DNA of 52,292 nucleotides, taken from contig DATARD010000376.1 in the NCBI GenBank assembly GCA_036264355.1, positions 1 through 52,292 on the forward strand. The letters run 5' to 3'. The translations under genes and the position numbers were made by a program. The notes under the pieces were generated by a model. That model saw nothing but the letters and a program-made list of their open reading frames with translations. It was not told the origin of the DNA and searched no databases. This DNA comes from UBA5704 sp036264355. GTDB taxonomy: Bacteria > Acidobacteriota > Thermoanaerobaculia > Multivoradales > UBA5704. Each line of letters opens with the position of its first letter. Within the stretch, counting starts at the first letter, position 1. Below, in pieces: positions 15,288 through 24,401 of this stretch.

Positions 15288-16381
15288 GGCTCCTTCTCCG
15301 GTGTCTCTGCCGCCGGTTTTTCCAGAGTGACCGTCGCGTCGTCCGGCAGGCCGTTCTGCCCTTCCACAATGACCTGAGCGCCGTCCGTGAGGCCGGAGAG
15401 GATCTCGACCTCGGAGCCGGCCGCGATGCCGATCCGCACCGCGGACCGGTGCGCGTGACTCTGACTGTCGACGGTATAGATAAAGGTCTCCGTTCCTTCC
15501 TGCACGACCGCGGCGGCCGGAGCGACGATGGCGTTGGAATGCGCTTCGCCGGAGATTTCGGCCTGGATGGGGGTTCCGGCCGGCAGATTGGTCGGCTGGA
15601 GGAAGGCGAGGCGGAGATTGGCCGACGAGGTCGCCGGATCGACCGACGGCGGGCGCGCGATCACCCGCGCCGCGAAGGCGGTGCCGCCCGGTCCGAGCAC
15701 CCGCGCCGGATTGCCGACCTCGATGCCGGCGAGCTGATCGATCGGCACGGCGGCCTCCACCTGGAGCCGCGAGGGATCGATCAGGCGGAGGATCACGTCC
15801 GTCGCTGAATCGACCATGTCGCCGGGGTTGTGCGCCCGCTCGGCGATCACGCCCGCGAACGGTGCGCGCACCACCTCGCGGCCGAGGAGCTTGGCCGCCG
15901 ACTCCTGCGAGGTCTTCGATTCGCGCACGCCCGTTTCCGCATCGCTCAGCTCGCGCCTGGCGTCTTCCACTTCCTTGCGCGCCGCGATGCCGCGCTCGAA
16001 GAGCCCTTGCACGCGGTCGAAATTCGCTTTCGCCAGGGTGAGCCGCGCCGCGGCCCGCGCGGCATCGGCGCGGCGGGAGGCGGCGTCGGATTCGAGCGCG
16101 GGGACCTCGAAGCGGGCCAGCAAATCGCCCGGGCGGACGCGGTCGCCGACCCCTCTCGGCAATTCGGCGATCCGCGCCGCCTGTGGCACGGTGACCAGCA
16201 ATTCGGCGCCGGCCGCCGGCTTCACGATGCCGGTCGCCGGGATCAGCCGGCGGATCGCGCCGCGCCGCACCGCCTGGGTGACCACCGGCACCGGCGCGGT
16301 CGTTTCGACCTGCTCGCCGGGCCGGCCGCCACAGGCGGTGAGGGCGAGGAGGGCGAAGGCGAGAAAGAGACGGGGCCTCAC
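15284..16381 (-). CDS. RND membrane-fusion (periplasmic adaptor) lipoprotein
   Basis: 365 residues. The N-terminus is a lipoprotein signal with lipobox LTAC (C17). Next come a beta-barrel/lipoyl half (PATGIVKPAAGAELLVTVPQAARI, GDRVRPGDLLARFE), an Ala/Arg-rich helical hairpin (about 100-165), and the second lipoyl half (VVRAPFAGVIAERAHNPGDMV). C-terminal barrels follow. It bridges the inner-membrane pump and the TolC channel. It starts in the TolC stop codon (ATGA overlap) and its stop overlaps the pump start, so all three are translationally coupled. Confidence 0.92.
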   Translation of the reverse strand: MRPRLFLAFALLALTACGGRPGEQVETTAPVPVVTQAVRRGAIRRLIPATGIVKPAAGAELLVTVPQAARIAELPRGVGDRVRPGDLLARFEVPALESDAASRRADAARAAARLTLAKANFDRVQGLFERGIAARKEVEDARRELSDAETGVRESKTSQESAAKLLGREVVRAPFAGVIAERAHNPGDMVDSATDVILRLIDPSRLQVEAAVPIDQLAGIEVGNPARVLGPGGTAFAARVIARPPSVDPATSSANLRLAFLQPTNLPAGTPIQAEISGEAHSNAIVAPAAAVVQEGTETFIYTVDSQSHAHRSAVRIGIAAGSEVEILSGLTDGAQVIVEGQNGLPDDATVTLEKPAAETPEKEP

Positions 16382-17604
16382 AGCGGTGCTCCCATCGCGT
16401 TTTCCAGATCCGCCAGGCTCGCCTGGTAGTCGGCTTCCGCCTGGAGGGCGCGCAGGCGCACGTCGCGCGTCGCTTGCAGCGCTTGCAGGAGGGCGGGCAA
16501 TCCGGTCTGTCCCGAGCGGTATGCGTCCTCGGCCATGCGTTGGACCTCTTCTGCCTGCGGCAGGATCTGCCCGCGGAAGCGCTCGAGCTCGCGCCGGCGG
16601 GTGGCTGCGGTGGTGGCCGCGCTGTAGACGGCGCCCGTGATCTCGGCCGCCCGCGCGTCGCGCTCGGCCTGGAGCTGATTGAGCGTGCGCTCCTCGACCT
16701 GCACGGCGGCGCCACGGTGGGTGAAGATCGGCAGGGTGATGGTGAGCCCGGCGCGCCAGCCCCAGTCGAACTCCGGCGGCGAGCGGTGCGTCACACCGCC
16801 CGAGAGGACCGGATCGGGCGTCTGCTGCGCGCGGGTGAGAGCGACGTGCGCTTTCTGCTCGGCGATGCCGCGGTCGAGCACGGCGAGCTCGGCGTTGGCG
16901 GTCAGCGCCCGATGGACCGCGGCGGCGCCTTCTGGAAGACGGTCCGGCAACGGCCCGGCTTCCTCGGCAACTGTGGTCGCGGTCTCGGGCGGACGGGCGA
17001 GCAGGGTGTTGAGATCGACCCGCGCCGCCGCCACCTGGCCGGCCGCGCTCTGCGTCTCGTTGTCGGCCTGCGCCAGCGACAGCTCGGCTTGCAGCACGTC
17101 GAGCCGCGGCACGTCTCCCGACTCGAAACGGGCTTTCGCCGTGTCGCGCGTGCGCTCGGCGAGATGCTGGAGATCGGTCGTCTCGGCGAGCCGGCGCTGG
17201 GCGAAGACCAGGGTGTAGAAGGCGCGCCGCACCCGGTTGCGCACGTCGTTGATGGCGCGCGCGAGCTGCGCTTCGCGGCCCGCGACGCCCGCTTCGGCCA
17301 GCTCGATCCGGCGGCGCCGTTTGCCGGCCGTCTCGATCGTCTGCGACAGCGTGGCGGCGTCGTGCGGCGTCTCGCGCGTCTCTTCGAGCGCCAGCTCCGG
17401 ATTCGGCCGCTGCCCCGCGACCGCGACGCCGGCCCGCGCCACCTCCGTCTGCAAACGGTCGCCGACGAGGCCGGGATTGGCGGTGAGCGCGCGATCGATC
17501 GCCTGGCTCAGGGTGAGCGGCGGCTCCTGCGCCGGCTGAGCCCGAACCGGCGCAACAAGACCGATCGACAACGTCGCAAACGTCGCAAGCACCGCCAACC
17601 GCAC
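16378..17604 (-). CDS. TolC-family outer-membrane efflux protein
   Basis: 408 residues with a cleavable signal peptide (MRLAVLATFATLSIGLVAPVRA). The two-fold internal repeat of TolC channels is clear: LSQAIDRALTANPGLVGDRL with long Ala/Arg/Glu-rich helices, then the second half with RAGLTITLPIFTHRGAAVQVEE (LPIF is a family hallmark). The C-terminal LQATRDVRLRALQAEADYQASLADLENAMG follows. It forms the outer-membrane exit duct for the RND pump. It overlaps the MFP gene by 4 bp and sits 13 bp after the beta-propeller gene. Confidence 0.92.
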   Translation of the reverse strand: MRLAVLATFATLSIGLVAPVRAQPAQEPPLTLSQAIDRALTANPGLVGDRLQTEVARAGVAVAGQRPNPELALEETRETPHDAATLSQTIETAGKRRRRIELAEAGVAGREAQLARAINDVRNRVRRAFYTLVFAQRRLAETTDLQHLAERTRDTAKARFESGDVPRLDVLQAELSLAQADNETQSAAGQVAAARVDLNTLLARPPETATTVAEEAGPLPDRLPEGAAAVHRALTANAELAVLDRGIAEQKAHVALTRAQQTPDPVLSGGVTHRSPPEFDWGWRAGLTITLPIFTHRGAAVQVEERTLNQLQAERDARAAEITGAVYSAATTAATRRRELERFRGQILPQAEEVQRMAEDAYRSGQTGLPALLQALQATRDVRLRALQAEADYQASLADLENAMGAPL

Positions 17605-17617
17605 CCGGGCCTCCCGT

Positions 17618-18679
17618 CTAGCGGCTGACGACCAGCACGACGAAGCTGCCGGGCAGGATCGCCGGCCGCGGGTGCGGCTGCTCGGCCGTGGGCGCCGGTG
17701 GCGGACCGAACTGCGCCGTGGGCAGGAAGAGGTTGTGCGTCTTCTCGTCGAGCGCCATCGTCCGCGCGCCGCGCCTCGTCGCCGCGTTCTCGACCACGGT
17801 GTAATGGTCCGGGCTGTCCTCGTGGATCACCGTCACCGTGCCGTCGCCGCCGTTCGAGCTGAAGGCCAGCTCAGTCTCGGGATCGAACGCGTTGGCGTCC
17901 ACCCCCGGGCCGATCGGCACCGTGGTGACCACCTTGCCGCTGTCCGCGTCGACCACCGCGACCATCTTGTTGGAGCAGCCGGCGAACAGCCTCCGGTGCT
18001 TGCGGTCGAACGCCAGCCCGCTCGGCTCCTCGCACGGTTTCAAGGGCCAGCGCCCCTTGACCGTCATGTCTTTCACGTTGATCGCCGCGATCTCGCTCTT
18101 GTCTTCAATGTTGACGAAGACCGTTCCGTTGAGATCGGTGGCGGCGAACTCGGGCTTGCCGCCGAGCGCGATGGTGCCGGCCACGGTGCCCGTCTTGCCG
18201 TCGATCACCGTGGCGTTGCCGCTGCGGCCGTTGAACGCGAACACGCGGCCGGACGGCGGGTCATAGAGGATGGCGTCCGGGTTCTCGCCGCTCGACTTGA
18301 CCTCGCTGATCGTGGCGAGCGTCTTCAGATCGAAGATCGTCACCATCGAGGTGCGGCCGTTGCTGATGAAGCCGCGGCCGAGGTCCGGCGCGAGGGCGAT
18401 GCCGTGCACGCCCGACAGGTTGCCCACCTCGCCGACCACCTTGCCGCTGTCGGCGTCGACGACGACCACCTTGGTCGCGTGCGAGACGTAGACCCGCCGT
18501 GCCGCGGCGTCGACGGTGAGATAGTCCCATCCCCCCTCGCCGCCGAGCGGCAGCTCCTTGCTGACGTGGTAGCTGAGATGATGGGCCGCGGCGGCCGGTT
18601 TGGCCGCGGGAGCTGCCGCCTGCGCGGCGAACGCGGTGAGTACGAGCCCTACAGCGCAGAGAACGTGTGGCTTGATCAT
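17618..18679 (-). CDS. Secreted YncE-like beta-propeller protein
   Basis: 353 residues. A signal peptide (about 1-23) is followed by a seven-bladed propeller of repeated strands with the pattern VVVVDADSGKVVGEV, MVTIFDLKTLATI, NATVIDGKTGTVAGTI and MVAVVDADSGKVVTTV, at about 40-45 residue spacing. YncE-type proteins are periplasmic, and several are linked to metal stress or nucleic-acid binding, but no function is firm. It lies between the sensor kinase and the efflux genes in the same run, suggesting co-regulation with the pump, perhaps as a periplasmic accessory. Confidence 0.82.
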   Translation of the reverse strand: MIKPHVLCAVGLVLTAFAAQAAAPAAKPAAAAHHLSYHVSKELPLGGEGGWDYLTVDAAARRVYVSHATKVVVVDADSGKVVGEVGNLSGVHGIALAPDLGRGFISNGRTSMVTIFDLKTLATISEVKSSGENPDAILYDPPSGRVFAFNGRSGNATVIDGKTGTVAGTIALGGKPEFAATDLNGTVFVNIEDKSEIAAINVKDMTVKGRWPLKPCEEPSGLAFDRKHRRLFAGCSNKMVAVVDADSGKVVTTVPIGPGVDANAFDPETELAFSSNGGDGTVTVIHEDSPDHYTVVENAATRRGARTMALDEKTHNLFLPTAQFGPPPAPTAEQPHPRPAILPGSFVVLVVSR

Positions 18680-18754
18680 GGGAATCCTCCTTCCAGCCGC
18701 CGGCGATCATGCCACAGGCGCTTTTCACGGTTTCCTTGAACCTTCATCAACGGC

Positions 18755-20170
18755 TCATCCGGCCGGCTGGGACAGACTGATCTCGAAATAGCCATCGCGC
18801 AGGCGGGTTTCCTTTTCGATCGCCAAGAGATCGCAGAGCGCCGCCACGAGGGCGAGCCCGAGGCCAATGTGCCGCCCGCCGGAGCGCGCCGGATCCTTGC
18901 GCCAGAAACGGTCGAAGATCCGCGGCAGGTCGTCCGCGGTCAACCGCTCCGTGAAGTTGCCGATCCGCAGAGTGAAGGCGCCGTTGGCCGCACAGGCCAC
19001 CGGCTTCCCCGGCGAGCCGTGGGCGACGGCGTTGGCAAACAGATTGGCCAGGATCAGAGACAGCTTCTCGCAGTCGGTGCGGACGGTCATGCCGTCCGGA
19101 ATGTCCAGATCCAGGGTCATTCCCTTCTCGCCGGCCTCGGCGGCGACGGTGGTCCAGCAGCTCGCGGCCAGCTCGCGCAGCGGCACCTCCGAGCGCTCCA
19201 CCATCTGCTGCCTGGCGTCACAGCGCGCGAGGGTCAGAAGATTGCCGACCACCTTCTCCATCTGCAGACCGATACCGCGGATCTCGCCGAGCGACGCCTC
19301 CCAGGACGCTGGATCGTCCGGCCATTTGAGCGCGACCTCCACCACCGTGCGCAGCTCGGCGAGCGGAGTCCGCAGCTCATGCGCCAGGTTGGCAGAGAAC
19401 GACCGCTCGCGGGCGAACGAGGAATCGAGCCGCGCCAGCAGCCCATTCAGATGCTGGATCACCGGGACCAGCTCGGCCGGGGCATCCGCCGCCTCCAGCG
19501 TCTCGCTCAGCGACTCGGCGTCCATGTCCTCCAGCCGGCGCGCGAGACCGACCAGGGGCGCGAGCCCGAGGGCGACCGCGAGTTTCACCAGGACCGCCGT
19601 GCCGGCGAGGAGAGCCAGGACGACGACGGCGATCATCACTCGTAGCGAGGCGAGGAGAGCGTCGAGATCCTCGCGGCTCTGCGCGACCGCGAGGGTGACG
19701 ACCGGCGAGCCGGTCGCCGGAGCGGGCTCTTGTTTCTGGTCTTCCTCGATTTCGGCGCGCGGATGAAAGCTGATCTCCGCCTGCCGTCCGCGACGGCCGT
19801 CCGGCAGGCTCAGATCGCGCAACCGCGGCTGGTCGAGCCGGCTGCCCGTCCGCGCCAGATCGTGCGCGCCGAGCGACCGGGAGCGCTCGACGACCGAGCC
19901 GTCACCGTCACCGCGCCAGATCTCGAAATAGCTCGGCTCGCTCGCCGCCGCGAACTCGGGTAGCAGCTCATCCGAGGACTCCAGCCAGACGCGGCCGTCC
20001 TTCAGCTCGGTCAGATTGACCAGCGACCGTGCCTTGTCGAGCAACGCCGCGTCGTGCTCCCGCAGCAGGCGCGCGCTGATCACCCGGTCGAGTAGCAGAC
20101 CGCCGGCCGCCAGCAGGAGGCCGATGCCGGCGAGCAGCCAGACGGTCAGGCGTCCGCGTAGCGATCTCAC
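18755..20170 (-). CDS. Two-component sensor histidine kinase
   Basis: 471 residues. Topology: TM1 at about 10-30, a periplasmic sensor region of about 140 residues, TM2 at about 177-203, then HAMP. The dimerisation/phosphoacceptor helix has H264 in NLAHELRTPL. The ATPase domain has an N box (LILANLFANAVAHG) and the G-box GGRHIGLGLALVAALCDLL. It resembles CusS/QseC-type kinases. It starts within the stop of the response-regulator gene (ATGA overlap at 20167-20170). The likely role is to sense an envelope signal and set expression of the downstream efflux genes. Confidence 0.92.
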   Translation of the reverse strand: MRSLRGRLTVWLLAGIGLLLAAGGLLLDRVISARLLREHDAALLDKARSLVNLTELKDGRVWLESSDELLPEFAAASEPSYFEIWRGDGDGSVVERSRSLGAHDLARTGSRLDQPRLRDLSLPDGRRGRQAEISFHPRAEIEEDQKQEPAPATGSPVVTLAVAQSREDLDALLASLRVMIAVVVLALLAGTAVLVKLAVALGLAPLVGLARRLEDMDAESLSETLEAADAPAELVPVIQHLNGLLARLDSSFARERSFSANLAHELRTPLAELRTVVEVALKWPDDPASWEASLGEIRGIGLQMEKVVGNLLTLARCDARQQMVERSEVPLRELAASCWTTVAAEAGEKGMTLDLDIPDGMTVRTDCEKLSLILANLFANAVAHGSPGKPVACAANGAFTLRIGNFTERLTADDLPRIFDRFWRKDPARSGGRHIGLGLALVAALCDLLAIEKETRLRDGYFEISLSQPAG

Positions 20171-20853
20171 GGCGCGCCGGGGCTCGGGCGATCGATCAAA
20201 TACCCCTCACCGCGCTGGGTCTTGATGAAGGCCTGCGGATTGTGCGGATCGAGCTTCTTGCGCAGCGAGCACACCAGGACGTCCACCACGTTGCTGCCGG
20301 CATCGGAGTCGAACGAATAGAGGTGATCCCAGAGCGCGCGGCGGCTGACCACCTGGCCGGCGCGCAGCACGAGGAATTCGAGCAGGCCATACTCGCGCCG
20401 GGTCAGCTTCACCTCGCGCGCCGCACAGGTCACCTGCCGTGCCGCGGTGTTGATCTCCAGCGCACCGAGGCGAATGCGTGGATTTTTCGCATGATACGTC
20501 CGGCGGACGAGCGCCTGGAGACGCGCGCACAGCTCATCGAACGAGAACGGCTTCACCAGGTAGTCGTCGGCGCCGAGCGAGAGCCCTTCGACGCGGTCCT
20601 CGACCATGTCCTTGGCGGAAAGGATGAGGACGTGGGTCTCCTTCCCCCGATCACGGAGCGTGCGCAGAATCGTCAGGCCGTCCACCGAGGGGAGCATGAG
20701 ATCGAGCACGATGACGTCGTACTCGGTCTCCGTGGCCAGCGAGAGCCCCTCGCGGCCGTCGCCCACCGCGTCGACCGCATATCCAACCCGGCTCAATCCC
20801 TGCACGAGGGCCGACCGCAACCGGAGAGAGTCCTCGATCAGCAGCAGTCGCAT
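20167..20853 (-). CDS. OmpR/PhoB-type response regulator
   Basis: 228 residues. The receiver domain has the acidic pocket E7/D8, the phosphoacceptor D51 (VIVLDLMLPSVDG) and the late Lys in DDYLVKPFSFDEL. The C-terminal winged helix (about 125-222) has RREYGLLEFLVLRAGQVVSRRALWDHLY and NVVDVLVCSLRKKLDP. It is expected to be phosphorylated by the kinase encoded next and to control this locus. Gene order regulator-kinase-propeller-efflux on one strand supports that. Confidence 0.94.
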   Translation of the reverse strand: MRLLLIEDSLRLRSALVQGLSRVGYAVDAVGDGREGLSLATETEYDVIVLDLMLPSVDGLTILRTLRDRGKETHVLILSAKDMVEDRVEGLSLGADDYLVKPFSFDELCARLQALVRRTYHAKNPRIRLGALEINTAARQVTCAAREVKLTRREYGLLEFLVLRAGQVVSRRALWDHLYSFDSDAGSNVVDVLVCSLRKKLDPHNPQAFIKTQRGEGYLIDRPSPGAP

Positions 20854-20908
20854 CCATGCAAGTGTACCCTCGCCTCTGCCGGGTTGGAAATGCGGTCTCG
20901 GTCAGCCT

Positions 20909-21271
20909 CTAGCCCTCCTTGTGCTTCTCTTCCTTCTTCTCTTCCTTCATCTCTTTCTTCGCGCTCTCGTGCTTCTTGCCGATCACCTTGCCGTTGATCG
21001 CGTTGACGTGGACCTCTTCGACACCGGACTTGCCGGGAACCTGAATGTCGAACGAGTAGATCAGATGGCCGTGCTCGCGCTCGAGCTCCTCGGACTTGAT
21101 CTCGCCGCCGGGAACCTTGGCGAGGGCGGTGGTGCGGGCGGCTTCCAGGCTGACCTTGGCCTGCTTGGCCAGATCGGGGGGAATGTCGCTCTTCTGTGCG
21201 GAGGCGAAGCTGGCCCCCACCATCAGGGCGCCGGAGGTCAGGGCAATCATGAGCATCTGTTTGATCTTCAT
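20909..21271 (-). CDS. Secreted PepSY-domain protein with Lys/Glu-rich tail
   Basis: 120 residues from the ATG at 21271, which has AGGAG at a suitable distance upstream. A longer reading to 21598 crosses the next intergenic region and was rejected. The signal peptide ends ASFASA (about 1-25). A PepSY domain follows (LEAARTTALAKVPGGEIKSEEL, then HLIYSFDIQVPG...EEVHVNAINGKVIG). The last 20 residues alternate Lys and Glu with several His, a possible metal-binding or flexible tail. PepSY genes often sit beside two-component systems and metal or efflux loci, as here. It may modulate the kinase sensor domain. Confidence 0.8.
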   Translation of the reverse strand: MKIKQMLMIALTSGALMVGASFASAQKSDIPPDLAKQAKVSLEAARTTALAKVPGGEIKSEELEREHGHLIYSFDIQVPGKSGVEEVHVNAINGKVIGKKHESAKKEMKEEKKEEKHKEG

Positions 21272-21366
21272 GGGAAGTGTTCTCCTTTCGAAGATCAGGT
21301 CTGGCAAGAAGCGTGCCGTTCCACCGGAAGCTGCTGAATGGAGGACACCGGAGTGCCGTGGCTCCT

Positions 21367-22278
21367 TCAGCGGAGCCGGAGCTCGCGGAGCGAGCCGACG
21401 ACGAGAACCTGCTCGGCGAGACGGGTCAAACGGCGGAGGGAGTTGATGGCTTCCACCTGGCGCTGAACCCGCTCCGGGAGAGGTCCGAAGCGTTGGTTGA
21501 GGAGGTGGAGCAGAACCGAGCGGGCTCCTTCCCTCTTTCCTTCCTTGAGACCTTCTCGCTTCCCTTCCGCTTTCTGCTTTTCCGACCAGGTCATCCACAT
21601 CTCTCGGGTCCCCCGACGGTTGCGCTTGCTGAGAACTTTATACTCCGTGACTTCAGCGGGTGTCAATTCCAGATACGCCTCCACGAAATCCAGGAGCGCG
21701 GTACGCCGGACTCCGGTCAGCCGGGCTGTGAGAATCCGCTTCTGGCAGGCCAGCTTGTAGGCCGGCCGGCTTGCCTTGCCACGGCTCATCAGCGCGGCCA
21801 GGGCCCACCCCACGGGTTCAGACTGGGCCAGGAAGGCTGCTCCGGAGCTGCGGGCCAGTCCGAAGACGACATAGCGGAACAGAGACAGCTCCGGAGAGGA
21901 CAGCGCGTTCTCCAGGGTCGCTTGGCGGATTCCTGCCGGACCACCTTTCAGGTTGACCAGAATCGAGAGAACCTGTTCGCCGTAGGCGGCTTGGATCCGA
22001 CCCGCATAGGCACGGAGCCGGTGGGGCATCTGCGAGCTCGCGCGGGCCTCGATCTCGACGTGGACCAGTAGAACGCCGTCGTCGCGGATCGGCACACGGG
22101 CGAGAAGATCGGCCTCCCGCTTCCCCAAGGCCGGTTCCTCTGCGAGCAGCTCCTTGTCGAGGAAGCTGGCGCGCGCCGCGTCCAGCCGCTCGGCCAGATC
22201 CGGGACCACCAGATAGAGAAATCCGGGGAAGAAAGCGCGCAGCAGTGTCTTGAACAACCGGTCGTGCTCGGGTGGCAT
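21367..22278 (-). CDS. Rpn-type PD-(D/E)XK nuclease family protein
   Basis: 303 residues from the ATG at 22278; an in-frame extension to 22371 has no homology-like character. The N-terminus MPPEHDRLFKTLLRAFFPGFL, then FLDKELLAEEPALGKREADLLARV and LLVHVEIEARASSQMPHRL, form the conserved nuclease core. The candidate catalytic Asp is in EADLLARV and the ExE in HVEIE. The C-terminal part (EGKREGLKEGKREGARSVLLHLLNQRFGPLPE) is the charged tail and small helical domain seen with DUF4351. Rpn relatives promote RecA-independent recombination and are often annotated as transposases. It borders an integrase, in keeping with a plastic region. Confidence 0.78.
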   Translation of the reverse strand: MPPEHDRLFKTLLRAFFPGFLYLVVPDLAERLDAARASFLDKELLAEEPALGKREADLLARVPIRDDGVLLVHVEIEARASSQMPHRLRAYAGRIQAAYGEQVLSILVNLKGGPAGIRQATLENALSSPELSLFRYVVFGLARSSGAAFLAQSEPVGWALAALMSRGKASRPAYKLACQKRILTARLTGVRRTALLDFVEAYLELTPAEVTEYKVLSKRNRRGTREMWMTWSEKQKAEGKREGLKEGKREGARSVLLHLLNQRFGPLPERVQRQVEAINSLRRLTRLAEQVLVVGSLRELRLR

Positions 22279-22607
22279 AGCACTCCATGGGAGCGCCCTC
22301 CGGCCGTCCAGTCGACCCGGATTCGCGTTCCACCCCCATATAAGACGGTTAAGGGCTCGGCCGGGCACCATTCCGCCCGAGGTGCTCTGAACTCCTCATT
22401 CTCTGGGCTTTACGGCCGTAGGGTCCCACCTCTGGCTTCCAGCGCCTCACCCTGAAATACCCCCAATTTCGAACGGGGAAAGTACCCAATAAGTGCCGGC
22501 CAGGCCCAGCCCGGTGGGGGCGTCGCCCCTCCTGGACAGGGCCGTCGGCCAGCCCATGGCGCGGCCACCGCTCCGCCCCGCGGGACGATGACAACAGGAG
22601 AGCGCTG
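22279..22607. other. Intergenic stretch between Rpn and integrase genes
   Basis: About 330 bp between divergent genes. It must hold the promoters of both, but I cannot pick out convincing hexamers. AGGAG just before 22608 is the integrase ribosome site. No gene, clear attachment core or long repeat is seen. Confidence 0.5.
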
Positions 22608-23927
22608 ATGCCCCGCAGACCGATCCATCGCCCGGTGACCCGCATTAACCCCGGAATCATCCGGGATGCCTTCCGTAGACCCGCTGACTCGGACACCGGG
22701 TACTACATCCTGGAGAAAGGCCGCACCCTGGTCTGTCTCCGTGTCCGCAAAGCATCCGTCAAGATCGGCGTGCGACATCACAGCCGCTGGTACTCGGTCG
22801 CTGCTGTCCACGCTGAGATGTCGGTCGAGGAGGTCGAGGCGTTCCGTCTGGCGGCGCTCCACCTCGCCCGCGAGCTTCAGGACGCCGAAGGGCTCGTCCC
22901 CTCTCTCACCCGTGGCCGCTTGATGACTCTCGAACGGCTCCAGAAGGAATACCTCACGGATCTGCGGGAGACGAAGGGGGAGATCCTACGGGAGACGACG
23001 CTGAAGACCTATGAGGACATCTGGCAGCGCTACCTGCTGCCGGCCGTCGGCCGGTTGACGCTGCCCCAAGTCACCGTCGAAGTGGTGCGCCAGATCAAGA
23101 AGGACATCCCCGTCCAGGCGGTCGCGAAACGGCCGGGGATCAAAGGAGGAGGCCGGCTCATCGCCAACGTCGCCCTCCAGCAACTCGGCTCTGCTCTGGA
23201 CTACGCGGTCCGGATGGAATGGGTCTCGCGAAACGTCGCCTCCGCCCGGCTCGTGCCGCGCTACGAGAAGCGCCGGAGCGAGGAGTTTCTCGACGCCGCG
23301 GGCTATCGCCTTGTCGGTGAGGTCCTGCGCGACTTCGAAGCTCGTCTCGCCCAGGAGTTGAAGTCTCCTCTGACCCTGCTGACTCTCCTCGCTCTGCGGG
23401 TGATCATCTATACCGGGGTGCGCCACCGCTCTGAGCTGCTCTGGACGCGTTTCGAGTGGTGCCGGTTGGATGACTCTGTGCCGCGGATCGGCATTCCGCG
23501 CGCCAAGGGAGACCGCGGCGGCAAGCTGGGAGGGCGCTGGATCTTCCTCGGTCCGGACGCTGTGCGGTGCCTGCAAGAGATTCCGCGGCCGGCGGGGTGG
23601 GAGCACTTGACGGTGCCCGGCAGGAGGGTAGGACAGCCGTACTACGACCTGAATGATGTATGGGCGGAGGTTCTTCGCACGGCCGGTCTGCCGCAGATGC
23701 CGGTGAAAGCTCTGCGGCATGGGTTCTCCACCCACTCGGTGGGTATCATTGCGTCAGAGCACCGTGCGCAACTGATGGGCCACCGAGGGCGCCCGATGAC
23801 GGACACGGTCTATCTTCACCAGCATGGTCCCGACTTGGCGCGTGCAGCCACCCTGGTGGAAAGTCACCTCCGCCGCCTGATGGGAGATGTACCGCCAAGC
23901 ACTCCGGACGGGAATGAACCCAGGTAA
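22608..23927 (+). CDS. Tyrosine-type site-specific integrase
   Basis: 439 residues. There is an N-terminal arm-binding-like region, a core-binding SAM-like domain (about 105-215; TLKTYEDIWQRYLLPAVGRLTL), and a catalytic domain. Catalytic residues: R272 (YTGVRHRSELLW), a Lys near 300 (PRAKGD), R370 (VKALRHGFSTHS), H392 (LMGHRGRP) and Y402 (DTVYLHQHG). The histidine of the usual HxxR motif is replaced by K367. Otherwise the set is complete and the frame intact, so activity is plausible. It precedes a second, broken integrase and the scrambled patch before the NRPS cluster, and may mark an insertion boundary. Confidence 0.88.
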   Translation: MPRRPIHRPVTRINPGIIRDAFRRPADSDTGYYILEKGRTLVCLRVRKASVKIGVRHHSRWYSVAAVHAEMSVEEVEAFRLAALHLARELQDAEGLVPSLTRGRLMTLERLQKEYLTDLRETKGEILRETTLKTYEDIWQRYLLPAVGRLTLPQVTVEVVRQIKKDIPVQAVAKRPGIKGGGRLIANVALQQLGSALDYAVRMEWVSRNVASARLVPRYEKRRSEEFLDAAGYRLVGEVLRDFEARLAQELKSPLTLLTLLALRVIIYTGVRHRSELLWTRFEWCRLDDSVPRIGIPRAKGDRGGKLGGRWIFLGPDAVRCLQEIPRPAGWEHLTVPGRRVGQPYYDLNDVWAEVLRTAGLPQMPVKALRHGFSTHSVGIIASEHRAQLMGHRGRPMTDTVYLHQHGPDLARAATLVESHLRRLMGDVPPSTPDGNEPR

Positions 23928-24090
23928 CCTGCCGGGGTTGACTGAGTAACACGGACGCCGGGAACGTTTCAGTTCAGAAACCTTCCCGGCAGCCCGCCCC
24001 GGCGCCTACCGGCGCGCCCTTTGGGCGCCAGCCCATGCGAGCACGTCGCCCGGGCGGGCTCCACCAAACCTCACCGTCTGCAGGGGGAGG

Positions 24091-24401
24091 TTCGTCGACT
24101 TCTTCACCGCCGAGATCAGGAACCCGCACACCCGACAAGCCTACGCCCACGCCGTCGGTTTCCTCGCCTGGTGTGAGGCGCGCGGGCTCGGCCTCGCGCA
24201 GCTCGCTCCGTTCGTCGCCACCGCCTACGTCGAGGAGCTCGCCGCGGCGTTCTCCCCGGCGACCGTCAAGCAGAACCTCGCGGCTCTGCATATCTCTTCG
24301 ACTACCTGGTCGTTGTGGGCCAGGTCCTCGCCCACTACCCCGCCGCGGCAACCCGGTTTTCCGGGTGGTGCAGCACGGCGCGACCCCTAAAACAGGCCTG
24401 A
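24091..24401 (+). pseudogene. Frameshifted fragment of a second tyrosine recombinase
   Basis: Frame 1 reads FVDFFTAEIRNPHTRQAY and then a core-binding-domain segment ending SPATVKQNLAALH at about 24290. Sequence of the same family continues in a different frame from 24294 (LFDYLVVGQVLAHYPAAA) to a TGA at 24399-24401. This is the phage-integrase N-terminal SAM-like domain. The catalytic domain is absent. A shift equivalent to one deleted or two inserted bases separates the parts, so the gene is dead. It is unlike the intact integrase 160 bp upstream. Confidence 0.72.

Noticed and set aside
15288..16715. N-terminal extension of the RND pump frame to 16715
   Set aside because: The extra 476 codons lie over the membrane-fusion and TolC genes and are Arg/Pro-rich noise. 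The TTG at 15287 begins typical pump sequence and overlaps the preceding stop.
20909..21598. 229-residue reading of the PepSY gene
   Set aside because: The signal peptide and Shine-Dalgarno place the start at 21271. The rest crosses into the Rpn gene's 3' end.
24019..24034. GCGCCC-TTT-GGGCGC hairpin after the integrase as terminator
   Set aside because: It has no T-run and lies about 90 bp from the stop in a generally GC-rich, hairpin-prone stretch, so the evidence is too weak to list.
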